Source of the DNA: Candidatus Freyrarchaeum guaymasense
GTDB taxonomy: Archaea; Asgardarchaeota; Jordarchaeia; Jordarchaeales; Freyrarchaeaceae
Direction of reading: 5' to 3'
DNA: 14,037 nucleotides
Assembly (NCBI GenBank): GCA_030587405.1
Contig: JAUQZD010000017.1
Location: 1 to 14,037, forward strand
This document shows positions 6,501 to 13,205 of the stretch, one piece after another. Made by a program: the position numbers and the translations under genes. Each line of letters begins with the position of its first letter. Position 1 is the stretch's first letter. The notes under the pieces were generated by a model that did no database searches, was not told the DNA's origin, and worked only from the letters and a program-made list of their open reading frames with translations.

Positions 6501-7240
6501 GGTCCACTCGTCACCCCTCTTAACGCTTCCCAGACGAGTTCGGGTAGGTCGAGCACCCTTACATCTAACCCGTATCTATCCGCAGCGTCTCTAAGGTTCT
6601 TGACGCAGAAGGGACATGCTGTAACCAGTACGTCGACCCCCACTGAGATGGCCTGTTTAAGCCTTTCAGCAGCTATAGCTAGGCTGAGATCGGTGAGAGC
6701 AGACCTAACGCCTCCCCCTGCCCCGCAGCAGTATGCTTCATCACGGCTTTTAGCCATCTCCACCAATGTGACTCCCGGAATGGCCTTTATGACCCTTCTT
6801 GGAGCCTCATAAATGCCTAAGTGTCGTCCAAGGTGGCATGGGTCATGATACGTCACCTTTAACCGTACTTCACCACCAAGCTCTACTCCACATTCACTTA
6901 GCACGTCCTCTATGAGTTGGGAGATGTGAAGCGTCTCGAAGGGAATGTTGCCTATAATTTCAGGATACTCACGAAACGTTCTGAAGCAACCTGCACACGA
7001 CGTTACAACTACCTCTACGTTCCTCCTCGAAATCCTTCTGACGTTTTCTCTAGCAATTTTCTTGGCAGCTTCTCTTTGACCCGTCCGAAGGAGAACCGAG
7101 CCGCAGCACCCTTCCTCCTCCCCAAGCATAGTGAACTCAACACCCAAAGCCCTGAGAACCCTGACGGTTGCTTTCGCGCTCTCCTTTACACGGTATGAAG
7201 CCATGCATCCAGCCCAGTATAATATGTCTGCCCTAACCAA
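6497..7240 (-). CDS. lutA: LutA/LldE-like (Fe-S)-binding protein with two CCG domains
   Basis: Cysteine-rich CCG-domain protein, homologous to LutA/GlpC/HdrB. It probably receives electrons with the LutB-like partner during oxidation of lactate or another 2-hydroxy acid. Two CCG repeats are visible; numbering from the chosen start: C12, C45-C46-G47, C82 and C85, then C135, C171-C172-G173, C209 and C212. I chose TTG 7240 because GGAGGG (7247-7252) lies exactly 6 bases upstream. This start gives 247 residues beginning MVRADILYWAGC, the family's usual N-terminus. In-frame ATG 7246 directly abuts the SD, and GTG 7276 would add 12 atypical residues. The stop overlaps the LutB-like start by four bases. 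Confidence 0.88.
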   Translation of the reverse strand: MVRADILYWAGCMASYRVKESAKATVRVLRALGVEFTMLGEEEGCCGSVLLRTGQREAAKKIARENVRRISRRNVEVVVTSCAGCFRTFREYPEIIGNIPFETLHISQLIEDVLSECGVELGGEVRLKVTYHDPCHLGRHLGIYEAPRRVIKAIPGVTLVEMAKSRDEAYCCGAGGGVRSALTDLSLAIAAERLKQAISVGVDVLVTACPFCVKNLRDAADRYGLDVRVLDLPELVWEALRGVTSGP

Positions 7241-7314
7241 AAGCATCCCTCCAAACATTAAAAGTGAATCTCCCACATTTAGCCATAGTTATCTTGGTGG
7301 TTTCGCGTCCCAGC

Positions 7315-7395
7315 TCAGCGTACAAGCTCTACCACGTGCTTCTTGCCATCATCCACTAGACTGACCGTGACCTCTCCCTTTCCGGCTAAGAACCC
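7315..7395 (-). other. Out-of-frame continuation of the GH31 C-terminus
   Basis: In the -1 frame relative to the GH31 gene, this stretch reads GFLAGKGEVTVSLVDDGKK, then HVVELVR and TGA at 7315. The alternating beta-strand pattern suits the end of a C-terminal beta-sandwich domain. Adding one G in the G-rich tract would fuse it to the upstream frame. The remaining bases to 7240 before the LutA-like gene hold no other gene that I see. Confidence 0.55.
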
Positions 7396-9653
7396 TCCCT
7401 CCCGTCCATGATCACTTCTTTAACGTCGTCAATGCATCTGAACATAACCTTGTAGCTTTCTCTTTTAGGATTATACTTTCCTTTCCTCTCGCCAATCTCC
7501 AACCTAACCCTGTCCCCAAAGACGCCACACGCCATCTTCGTTACCGCATATTCGGAATCCACGCTTTCCCCGTCATCCTCGTAAAGGTTAAACTCTCCAT
7601 TTCCAGGGTAAACTTCTAAGGTTAACTCGTCAACTTTCTTCTCTCCAACGTAACTCATAGGAGGCCATTTAGGTAGTATCGCCCCTTCAGCGACAAAGAG
7701 CGGTATTCTTTCAAGGGGTGCTTCGACGTCCCCTTCCCAGGGGCCAATGTGCTTTTCCCCAGTCCAATAGTTGTACCATACGCCCTTGGGGAGATATACC
7801 TTCCTCAACCGTGCTCCTTTAACGTAGACTGGAGCCACGAGGATGAACGGTCCAAAGAGGAACTCGTCGCCTCTATAGCATCTCTCATCGTTCGGGTAAT
7901 GTAGGAAAAGAGGCCTCATGATGGGCATTCCAGTTTGCAAATGCTCCCAGAAAAGTGAGTAAATATATGGCAGAAGAGCATAGCGTAGCTTTATGTAGGT
8001 TCGCGCAATTTTTTCAACGTTTTCACCGAAAACCCATGGCTCTTGCTTCCACCCCTTAAAGGTGTGGCTTCTGCAGAGAGGATAAAATACTCCAAGCTGG
8101 ATCCACCTAGCGTACATTTCAGGCGTACATCTTGCTATGAACGGTCTTTTAAACGCCAGCTTGCCAAAGCCTCCAATATCCGCTCCGGCGAAGGGTACAC
8201 CGCTAACACTTAAGTTAAGTAGCATCTCGACGCTCAGCAGTATATGATCCCACGTGCTCATGTTATCCCCCGTCCAAGTGGCAGCGTACCTCTGAATGCC
8301 AGCGTACCCAGACCTCGTCAATATGAACGTCCTCTTATCGGGATGTACGGTGTTAAAGGCCCTAACAGTAGCGACGGCCTCTAAAAGTGCATAAACGTTT
8401 CGTACCTCTTCAAACGGTAGAAAGCGCTTTCCGTCATAGAAGACTACGTCGTCGATTTTAATGCGTGGCCGCCTCACCATCACCAAGTTGTCATATACTG
8501 GCTCATTCATGTCATTCCAGATACCCGAGACCCCCTCACGCAGTAGTTTAATGTAGAGGCTGGCCCACCACTCTCGAACTTCCTCTCTGGTTAGGTCCGG
8601 GAAAACCTCGCCGCCAGCCCAAACGACCCCTGTAAATAACTTCCCATTTCTCCTCCTCACGAAGTATCCTTTTTCGACGCCTTCCCTGTAAACATCGTAG
8701 TTCCTGTCCCTTTTCACTCCCACCTCGGCTATGGCTACAACCTTAACACCTTTCTTCATGGCTTCCCTAGTAAACCCCTTAGGATCCGGAAATCTTTTAG
8801 GATGCCATGTGAAAGCCCTGTAACCATCCATGTAGTCTATGTCGAGGTAGACCACGTCGCACGGTATATCACGCCGTCTAAACTCGTCTATGATTCTTAA
8901 CACTTGATCCGCGCTTTTGTAACCCCATCTTGACTGTTGATATCCAAGCGCCCACAGGGGAGGAAGCGGGGTACGCCCTGTTAGAAGCGTATATTTCTCT
9001 ATGACCTCAGAAGGACTGGGTCCAGGAATAACGTAATATTTTGCTTCTCCTCCATTAGCTGTCACAGTGTAGACTGTGGGATCGCTGAAGCCCATATCAA
9101 AAACCGTTTCGTAAGTGTTATCTAGAAAGAAGCCGTAGGAAAACCCCTTTCTTAATGCTATGAAGAAAGGTATGGACTTGTAAAGTGGATCTGTGTTGCG
9201 GTTGTAGCATTGAGGGTCGGTGTTCTTCATCACCAGGCGGCATCCCCTTTTATCAAACGTCTTAGCTTTCTCTCCGAATCCAAAATAGTGCTCGCCATCA
9301 GCTATTTTCTTTCTAATAGTGAAGCCGCCGTCCCATAGCTCGATTGGTGAGGCGTCACAGCAAAACTCTGCATTGTTAAACGTGAACGAGAATGTGCAGC
9401 TCCTCTTATCAACGTAAACCACCACTTTTCCGTCCCCAGCTACTAGCCCATCTCCATCCTCATCGACCGCGACTTTGACTTCTCCAATATCTTCTCTGAC
9501 AACCGCCCAAGACCCGTCTTCCTTAAGTGAGGTGGCTACCCTTAACTTGACACAGCCCTTACCGATGAAGGTAACTTCAGCCTCCCCATGCTCACATCTA
9601 AGAGTGAAATTCCTCTGGGAAGAATAGCTCTCTAAGACTCTCCCTATCTTCAA
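7386..9653 (-). CDS. Glycoside hydrolase family 31 alpha-glucosidase (MalA-like), 3' end apparently frameshifted
   Basis: Retaining exo-alpha-glucosidase releasing glucose from maltose or malto-oligosaccharides. There is no signal peptide, so it acts in the cytoplasm as Sulfolobus MalA does. N-terminal beta domain about 1-215 (HYFGFGEKA at 122-130), catalytic TIM barrel from about 230 to 570, then C-terminal beta domains. Catalytic nucleophile D381 in GIWNDMNEP; acid/base D463 in WTGDN; substrate-site DIDYMDGY at 271-278. Start TTG 9653 has GAGGG about 8 bases upstream. The frame stops at 7386 after MDGREGS, but the -1 frame from the GGGAGGGAGGG tract (about 7397-7407) continues in C-terminal-domain style to 7315. 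The annotated 755 residues may therefore lack the last 25 or so. Confidence 0.93.
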   Translation of the reverse strand: MKIGRVLESYSSQRNFTLRCEHGEAEVTFIGKGCVKLRVATSLKEDGSWAVVREDIGEVKVAVDEDGDGLVAGDGKVVVYVDKRSCTFSFTFNNAEFCCDASPIELWDGGFTIRKKIADGEHYFGFGEKAKTFDKRGCRLVMKNTDPQCYNRNTDPLYKSIPFFIALRKGFSYGFFLDNTYETVFDMGFSDPTVYTVTANGGEAKYYVIPGPSPSEVIEKYTLLTGRTPLPPLWALGYQQSRWGYKSADQVLRIIDEFRRRDIPCDVVYLDIDYMDGYRAFTWHPKRFPDPKGFTREAMKKGVKVVAIAEVGVKRDRNYDVYREGVEKGYFVRRRNGKLFTGVVWAGGEVFPDLTREEVREWWASLYIKLLREGVSGIWNDMNEPVYDNLVMVRRPRIKIDDVVFYDGKRFLPFEEVRNVYALLEAVATVRAFNTVHPDKRTFILTRSGYAGIQRYAATWTGDNMSTWDHILLSVEMLLNLSVSGVPFAGADIGGFGKLAFKRPFIARCTPEMYARWIQLGVFYPLCRSHTFKGWKQEPWVFGENVEKIARTYIKLRYALLPYIYSLFWEHLQTGMPIMRPLFLHYPNDERCYRGDEFLFGPFILVAPVYVKGARLRKVYLPKGVWYNYWTGEKHIGPWEGDVEAPLERIPLFVAEGAILPKWPPMSYVGEKKVDELTLEVYPGNGEFNLYEDDGESVDSEYAVTKMACGVFGDRVRLEIGERKGKYNPKRESYKVMFRCIDDVKEVIMDGREGS

Positions 9654-9701
9654 AATAATTCCCTCTCACCTATGTTCTTCAACGCCTCTAAGCTCCCTTT
9701 C

Positions 9702-10151
9702 TCATATGTCAAGGACGAACACGAGGCGTGCTTCACCTTCCCCAACATTAATTTCCATTTCGTGATACGTTGCTGCTTTGACATCGGTCTTTGAGACGTG
9801 CTTTTCAGGGTTAAACCTTTCACCCCTCGCCGTTGCGGCCAGTCTGTACCGTCCATCCTCCCTTCTTATCTCTTCAACGTTAACCACAGAGAAGATCAGC
9901 CCCTCGGAGTCGGTCAAATATATGAATTCTTCAAGCCAGTTGTAAAGTAAGCTCTCTAGGTCTTCCCCCTCCACCTCTATTCTCCTTTCCACTTCAGGGT
10001 TAACCCTTGAGGTATCCGTCATTAACTCGTAGAGTGCCTTAGCAGCCTCCTCGAAAGCCTCCTCCAAGCTTCCCCCTTTGGCCTCTATTTTAGCGTCCGC
10101 CGTATGCTCAAGAAACCTAAAGCCACCCATCCATCTCATCCCCCTCTTCAT
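9702..10151 (-). CDS. Archease, activator of the RtcB RNA ligase
   Basis: Archease promotes guanylylation and multiple turnover of RtcB, the archaeal ligase that joins tRNA exons after intron removal. Family features: FRFLEHTADAKIEAKG near the N-terminus, with the metal-site Asp of HTAD; a LEEAFEEAAKALYELM helix; LLYNWLEEFIYLTDSEG; the HVSKTDVKAATYHE segment; and a C-terminal VLDI with the conserved penultimate Asp. The 149-residue length is slightly above the usual 140-145. ATG 10151 overlaps the stop of the small upstream ORF as ATGA and is given as start. In-frame ATGs at 10139 and 10130 are alternatives; the last begins MGGFRFLEHTAD, closest to the common N-terminus. rtcB itself is not in the window, but a two-intron tRNA is. 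Confidence 0.93.
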   Translation of the reverse strand: MKRGMRWMGGFRFLEHTADAKIEAKGGSLEEAFEEAAKALYELMTDTSRVNPEVERRIEVEGEDLESLLYNWLEEFIYLTDSEGLIFSVVNVEEIRREDGRYRLAATARGERFNPEKHVSKTDVKAATYHEMEINVGEGEARLVFVLDI

Positions 10152-10276
10152 CCTCCCTTTATCACTTCAACTATGAAAAAGCTTTGCCTTCTCTCCAAGC
10201 ACGCTAGCCATACCATGTAACGCTTTAACTCGATGCTAGAGCTCTCAGATGGTATCTGTATAATACCAAGCTTCAA
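10148..10276 (-). CDS. Possible 42-residue small protein coupled to archease
   Basis: Candidate small gene. It would start at TTG 10276 with a strong AGGAGGG (10285-10291) 8 bases upstream, the same TTG-behind-SD pattern used by neighbouring genes. It ends in a TGA that overlaps the archease ATG (ATGA), typical of coupled operon genes. The peptide begins MKLGIIQIPSESSS, contains RYMVWLACLERR, and ends FFIVEVIKGG, suggesting a compact strand-helix-strand. No known family is recognised. The frame stays open further upstream (to 10399), but that part runs antisense to the GTPase N-terminus and is discounted. It could be untranslated leader. Confidence 0.45.
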   Translation of the reverse strand: MKLGIIQIPSESSSIELKRYMVWLACLERRQSFFIVEVIKGG

Positions 10277-10322
10277 AACATTAACCCTCCTTGGTTTCAG
10301 GTAAAGGGCTGGAGGTTCTCGG

Positions 10323-10811
10323 TTGAAATACGTGAAAGTGGCCTTCTTAGGTATGCCTTCCGTTGGTAAAACAAGCATTATAAGGCTTCTAAGCGACAAT
10401 AAGGTAGTTAAAAGCTATGACCCAACTATAGGGGTAGACTTTGGCTCCTTATCTGTCGGTGAATGCGAGGTCTGCCTCTGGGACTTTGCGGGGCAGAAGA
10501 GGTTCCGTTTCCTCTGGGACGACTTTCTGAAAGGGGCAAAGGTGATCTTCGCCGTGACGGACTCAACCCCTAAGAACGTTTTAAACACTAGGGAAATAGT
10601 AAGTGAGGTGAAAGAGAAAACCGACGCATTTCTCATCGGGATAGCCAACAAGCAAGACTTGCCAGGAGCCATGAAACCGAAGCAAGTAGAAAGCATACTT
10701 AGAATACCCACCTATGGGATGGTTGCCATAGACCCTAGGAAAAGAGTTAAAATGTACAGCATATTGAGGCAGGCACTAGAGCAGGCAGTGCTAGCTGTGG
10801 CGACAAACTAA
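10323..10811 (+). CDS. Small Ras/Arf-like GTPase
   Basis: P-loop GTP-binding switch protein. G1 GMPSVGKTS (10-18, Walker Lys16/Thr17); G2 Thr35 in DPTIGVDFG, equivalent to Ras Thr35; G3 WDFAGQ (53-58) with the catalytic Gln58; G4 NKQD (109-112); a degenerate G5 at about VAIDP (134-138). At 162 residues it is a bare G-domain. No N-terminal Gly2 and no C-terminal cysteine are present, so it lacks the lipid-anchor sites of eukaryotic Arf and Ras/Rab. Start TTG 10323 follows GGAGGT (10311-10316) by 6 bases. It is divergent from the small ORF/archease unit and heads the OB-fold-PCNA-primase cluster, 55 bases before the next start. Role unknown; regulators (GAP/GEF) are not visible nearby. Confidence 0.88.
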   Translation: MKYVKVAFLGMPSVGKTSIIRLLSDNKVVKSYDPTIGVDFGSLSVGECEVCLWDFAGQKRFRFLWDDFLKGAKVIFAVTDSTPKNVLNTREIVSEVKEKTDAFLIGIANKQDLPGAMKPKQVESILRIPTYGMVAIDPRKRVKMYSILRQALEQAVLAVATN

Positions 10812-10815
10812 AACC

Positions 10816-10824
10816 TTTTTTAAG
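10816..10824 (+). promoter_or_regulatory. T-rich element between GTPase and OB-fold genes
   Basis: Six T residues (10816-10821) lie just after the GTPase stop, within TTTTTTAAG. This could be an archaeal oligo-T terminator, or the TATA-like box of the OB-fold gene, whose start lies about 43 bases downstream. The two readings cannot be separated from sequence alone. Confidence 0.3.
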
Positions 10825-10866
10825 CATTCTGATGGTGTTATCCCAGAACCCGGTGAAGTGTCTCGC

Positions 10867-11217
10867 ATGGCTGATTTCGGACTTGGACGTCCAGAGAAAC
10901 CTGTCAGAATACCGCCCGCAACCCCCAGAAAAATTAAGGACTTATCTCGGTCAGATGGTAGGGTGAGGATAATGGGCGTCGTGGTTGAATCATCATCTAA
11001 CCACGTGGTAATTGACGATGGAACTGGTATGGTCATGATTAACCTGGCAAGTAGCACTCCGCCTCCCTCCACCGGGAAATACGTCAGGGTTTTCGGGCTT
11101 GTGACATCTGACGAGAAAGGCGGCCTCTACGTGAACGCTGAGATCCTACAGGACATGAGCTCCCTAGACCTTGACCTTTACAAGCGCGTCCGGAGGGTGA
11201 TCGAGTCGGAACGTTAA
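10867..11217 (+). CDS. OB-fold nucleic-acid-binding protein, RPA2/Stn1-like
   Basis: Probable single-stranded DNA-binding protein of the RPA small-subunit type. A basic, Pro-rich N-terminus (RIPPATPRKIKDL) precedes one OB-fold at about residues 30-105: VRIMGVVVE, then the characteristic VIDDGTGMVMINL, then GKYVRVFGLV, then LYVNAEIL. A short charged helix ends the protein. The DDGTG turn and its strand context resemble RPA32 and Stn1. Start ATG 10867 has GGTGA about 10 bases upstream; an in-frame GTG at 10858 would add three residues. The 116-residue size excludes a full RPA70-like protein, and no winged-helix domain is seen. Its place before PCNA and primase supports a replication or repair role. 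Confidence 0.72.
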   Translation: MADFGLGRPEKPVRIPPATPRKIKDLSRSDGRVRIMGVVVESSSNHVVIDDGTGMVMINLASSTPPPSTGKYVRVFGLVTSDEKGGLYVNAEILQDMSSLDLDLYKRVRRVIESER

Positions 11218-11298
11218 AAAGCTATGCGCAAGCATTAAGATTAACTAGGAGGGAACACGTTTTTCTCTTCTAGATGAATGGGATTGGAGGGGAAAGTT

Positions 11299-12054
11299 TT
11301 GGCTTTCAAGATTAAGTTTTCAGATGCCAAGTTGTGGAGGCGTATAGTTGAAGCTGTCAGCGTCCTCGTTGATGAAGCCGTCTTCAAGGCGGATAATTCA
11401 TCTCTTAGAGCGAGGGCTATGGATCCAAGTCACGTAGCAATGGTTGACGTTTACTTGCCAGCCGGGATCTTTGACGAGTATGAGTGTAGCGGAGAAGCCG
11501 TTATGGGCGTCAGCTTGGATGAAATGTCTAAGATCGTGCGTAGGGCTGGTGGAGGCGACGAGCTTGAAATAGTGCTTGATGAAGAAGCAAACAGTCTCCG
11601 TGTACGGCTTAAGGGGGCTGCAACTAGGACATTCAAGATCTCTCTCCTAGACCTAGGCGCCGAGGAGCCCCCAACTCCATCGATCACTTTTAACACCGAG
11701 GTCAAGCTGATCACTAACTCCCTTGTTCAAGCGTTGAAGGACGCTGAACTTTTCAGTGACCATGTTGAGATTTCAGCCACCCCTGAAGGAGTATTCATTG
11801 CGGCGTCAGGCGACACAAGCGGCGTCGAAGTGAAGATAGACCGGGGAAGCGAGGCCCTGCTGGAGTTAAACGTAACCGAGCCGTCAAGAGCCATCTATGC
11901 CCTAAGCTACCTTACCGATATGATTAAAGCCGCGGCGATAAGCGACACGGTAACCTTACAGTTTTCAACGAACATGCCTTTAAAACTTGAGTTCCGCGTT
12001 CTCGGCGAGGGTAAAGTAACATACTGGTTGGCTCCTCGAATCGAGGCAGAGTGA
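11299..12054 (+). CDS. pcn: PCNA sliding clamp (DNA polymerase processivity factor)
   Basis: Ring-forming clamp that tethers polymerase, FEN1, ligase and RFC to DNA. The N-terminus FKIKFSDAKLWRRIVEAVSVLVDEA and MDPSHVAMVDVYLP (inner-surface helix and following strand) are diagnostic. A linker around LGAEEPPTP (interdomain connector, about residues 119-127) follows, and the C-terminal LKLEFRVLGEGKVTYWLAPR contains the usual LAPR ending. I chose TTG 11299 because GGAGGGG (11286-11292) lies 6 bases upstream and the protein then begins MAFKIKFSDA at 251 residues, matching archaeal PCNA. ATG 11278 would add seven residues that encode the SD itself. Only one PCNA is seen here. The 60-base spacer upstream also contains an AGGAGGG with no start codon behind it. 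Confidence 0.95.
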   Translation: MAFKIKFSDAKLWRRIVEAVSVLVDEAVFKADNSSLRARAMDPSHVAMVDVYLPAGIFDEYECSGEAVMGVSLDEMSKIVRRAGGGDELEIVLDEEANSLRVRLKGAATRTFKISLLDLGAEEPPTPSITFNTEVKLITNSLVQALKDAELFSDHVEISATPEGVFIAASGDTSGVEVKIDRGSEALLELNVTEPSRAIYALSYLTDMIKAAAISDTVTLQFSTNMPLKLEFRVLGEGKVTYWLAPRIEAE

Positions 12055-12082
12055 AACCGTAACATTAAATTTCTGCTACTCA

Positions 12083-12090
12083 TATTTTTA
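12083..12090 (+). promoter_or_regulatory. TATA box of priL, implying a leaderless or nearly leaderless transcript
   Basis: TATTTTTA is centred about 21-22 bases before the GTG start at 12108, the distance at which archaeal transcription would begin at or beside the start codon. No SD is seen between them, unlike most neighbours. priL/priS may therefore have their own promoter, separate from PCNA. Confidence 0.5.
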
Positions 12091-12107
12091 TTTCAGAGTT
12101 CCTTCTA

Positions 12108-13205
12108 GTGCTACCTCCAAAGGAGGCTATAAAAATAATCTCCCGCCAGTTCCTCGCTAAGTACCCTTTCACTTCTGAGGCTCAGAAATGTCTTCAAGAT
12201 TTAAATCTCCACTTAGAAGATCTGCTGGATCCATGCTACAGGCCAGTCTTAGAGAGGGGGAGAGAGCGGGTTTTAGAGGCACTCGACGAAGGCGTAGTTT
12301 CATGCAGGATGGAAAGACCGGATATTGAATTCCTCTCCTTCCCGGTGGCAAGGCTAATAGTTGAAGCGGTAAGAGACAACTTCCTCAAGCACAGGTTTGC
12401 AACTGCTGAATCTAAGAGAGCTCAGAAACTATTTGAGGAGGAGGGAGAGGAAACCCTTCTCGTCATAGCCCGGAAGACCTTTAACGTTGACGTTGAATGG
12501 GTTAGAGAGGAAGTGGATGGTAGGATATACCACTTTAAAGTGCACTTCTCAGACTACTTAAGGTACGCTTCAAGCTTCCACGATCCATACTGGAAGCTTG
12601 TTAACCGCCTTCTCTTAAAAGGTTACGTTTACCTTGTAAAGGACGACTTTGCCCGCCTCTTATCAGGAGCCGTCGAGAAAAAATTGTCGGAAAGCCGAGG
12701 AGCCCCCGCTAAGCTTCCACCAGAAATAAGAGTAATAGTTGATGAGGTCTCATTGAAGGCGGCTTCCAGACGTGGAAGGTACGCCTTTGAAGACGTTAAG
12801 GGCACGGTGGTTGAGGAGGCTTTCCCCCCGTGCATAGCATCGATCATTTCGGCGTTGCGAAGCAACAAACCATTATCTCACAGTGCCAGGTTCACCTTAA
12901 CATCGTTCCTTCTCCACGTAGGCTACCCTGTCGATAAAATAGTGTCCCTTTTCAGCGGTGTTCCAGACTTCAGGGAGGATTTAACTAGGTACCAAGTTGA
13001 GCATATAGCAGGTATGAAGAGTGGAACAAGGTATACTCCCCCCAAATGTGAAACCCTAAAAACTTACGGGTTATGCCCTCTCCCAGAAGGCTGCGGGAAC
13101 GTTAGGCACCCCCTAGAATATTACAGACGCCACAGGCGAGAACGCTTAGCCAGTAGGGAGGTAGTAGAGAATGAGCGGAAAGGCGAAGACCGAGTTTTAC
13201 CTTAA
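12108..13205 (+). CDS. priL: DNA primase large subunit
   Basis: Non-catalytic subunit of archaeal/eukaryotic-type primase. It binds PriS and regulates primer initiation and length. The N-terminal half is helical (LAKYPFTSEAQKCL, VARLIVEAVRDNF, YLRYASSFHDP). The C-terminal domain contains the conserved AFPPCI, ARFTLTSFLLHVG and PKCETLKTYGLCPLP elements. The four 4Fe-4S ligands are C242, C314, C323 and C329; HPLEYY follows. The 365-residue length is typical. Start GTG 12108 gives MLPPKEAIKII and fits the TATA box spacing. The last 35 bases overlap priS, and the C-terminal tail beyond HPLEYY is basic and probably unstructured. Confidence 0.93.
   Translation: MLPPKEAIKIISRQFLAKYPFTSEAQKCLQDLNLHLEDLLDPCYRPVLERGRERVLEALDEGVVSCRMERPDIEFLSFPVARLIVEAVRDNFLKHRFATAESKRAQKLFEEEGEETLLVIARKTFNVDVEWVREEVDGRIYHFKVHFSDYLRYASSFHDPYWKLVNRLLLKGYVYLVKDDFARLLSGAVEKKLSESRGAPAKLPPEIRVIVDEVSLKAASRRGRYAFEDVKGTVVEEAFPPCIASIISALRSNKPLSHSARFTLTSFLLHVGYPVDKIVSLFSGVPDFREDLTRYQVEHIAGMKSGTRYTPPKCETLKTYGLCPLPEGCGNVRHPLEYYRRHRRERLASREVVENERKGEDRVLP

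Noticed and set aside
7131..7364. Plus-strand frame across the LutA start and the GH31 end
   Set aside because: It is antisense to the well-supported LutA coding sequence and to the GH31 tail, with no recognisable protein pattern.
9650..9856. Minus-strand frame overlapping the archease 3' end and the GH31 start
   Set aside because: Shadow of archease in another frame; composition is Lys/Ser/Gln-rich with no family match.
10277..10399. Upstream extension of the small ORF before archease
   Set aside because: It runs antisense to the conserved G1 region of the GTPase, and the SD-led TTG at 10276 is a better start.
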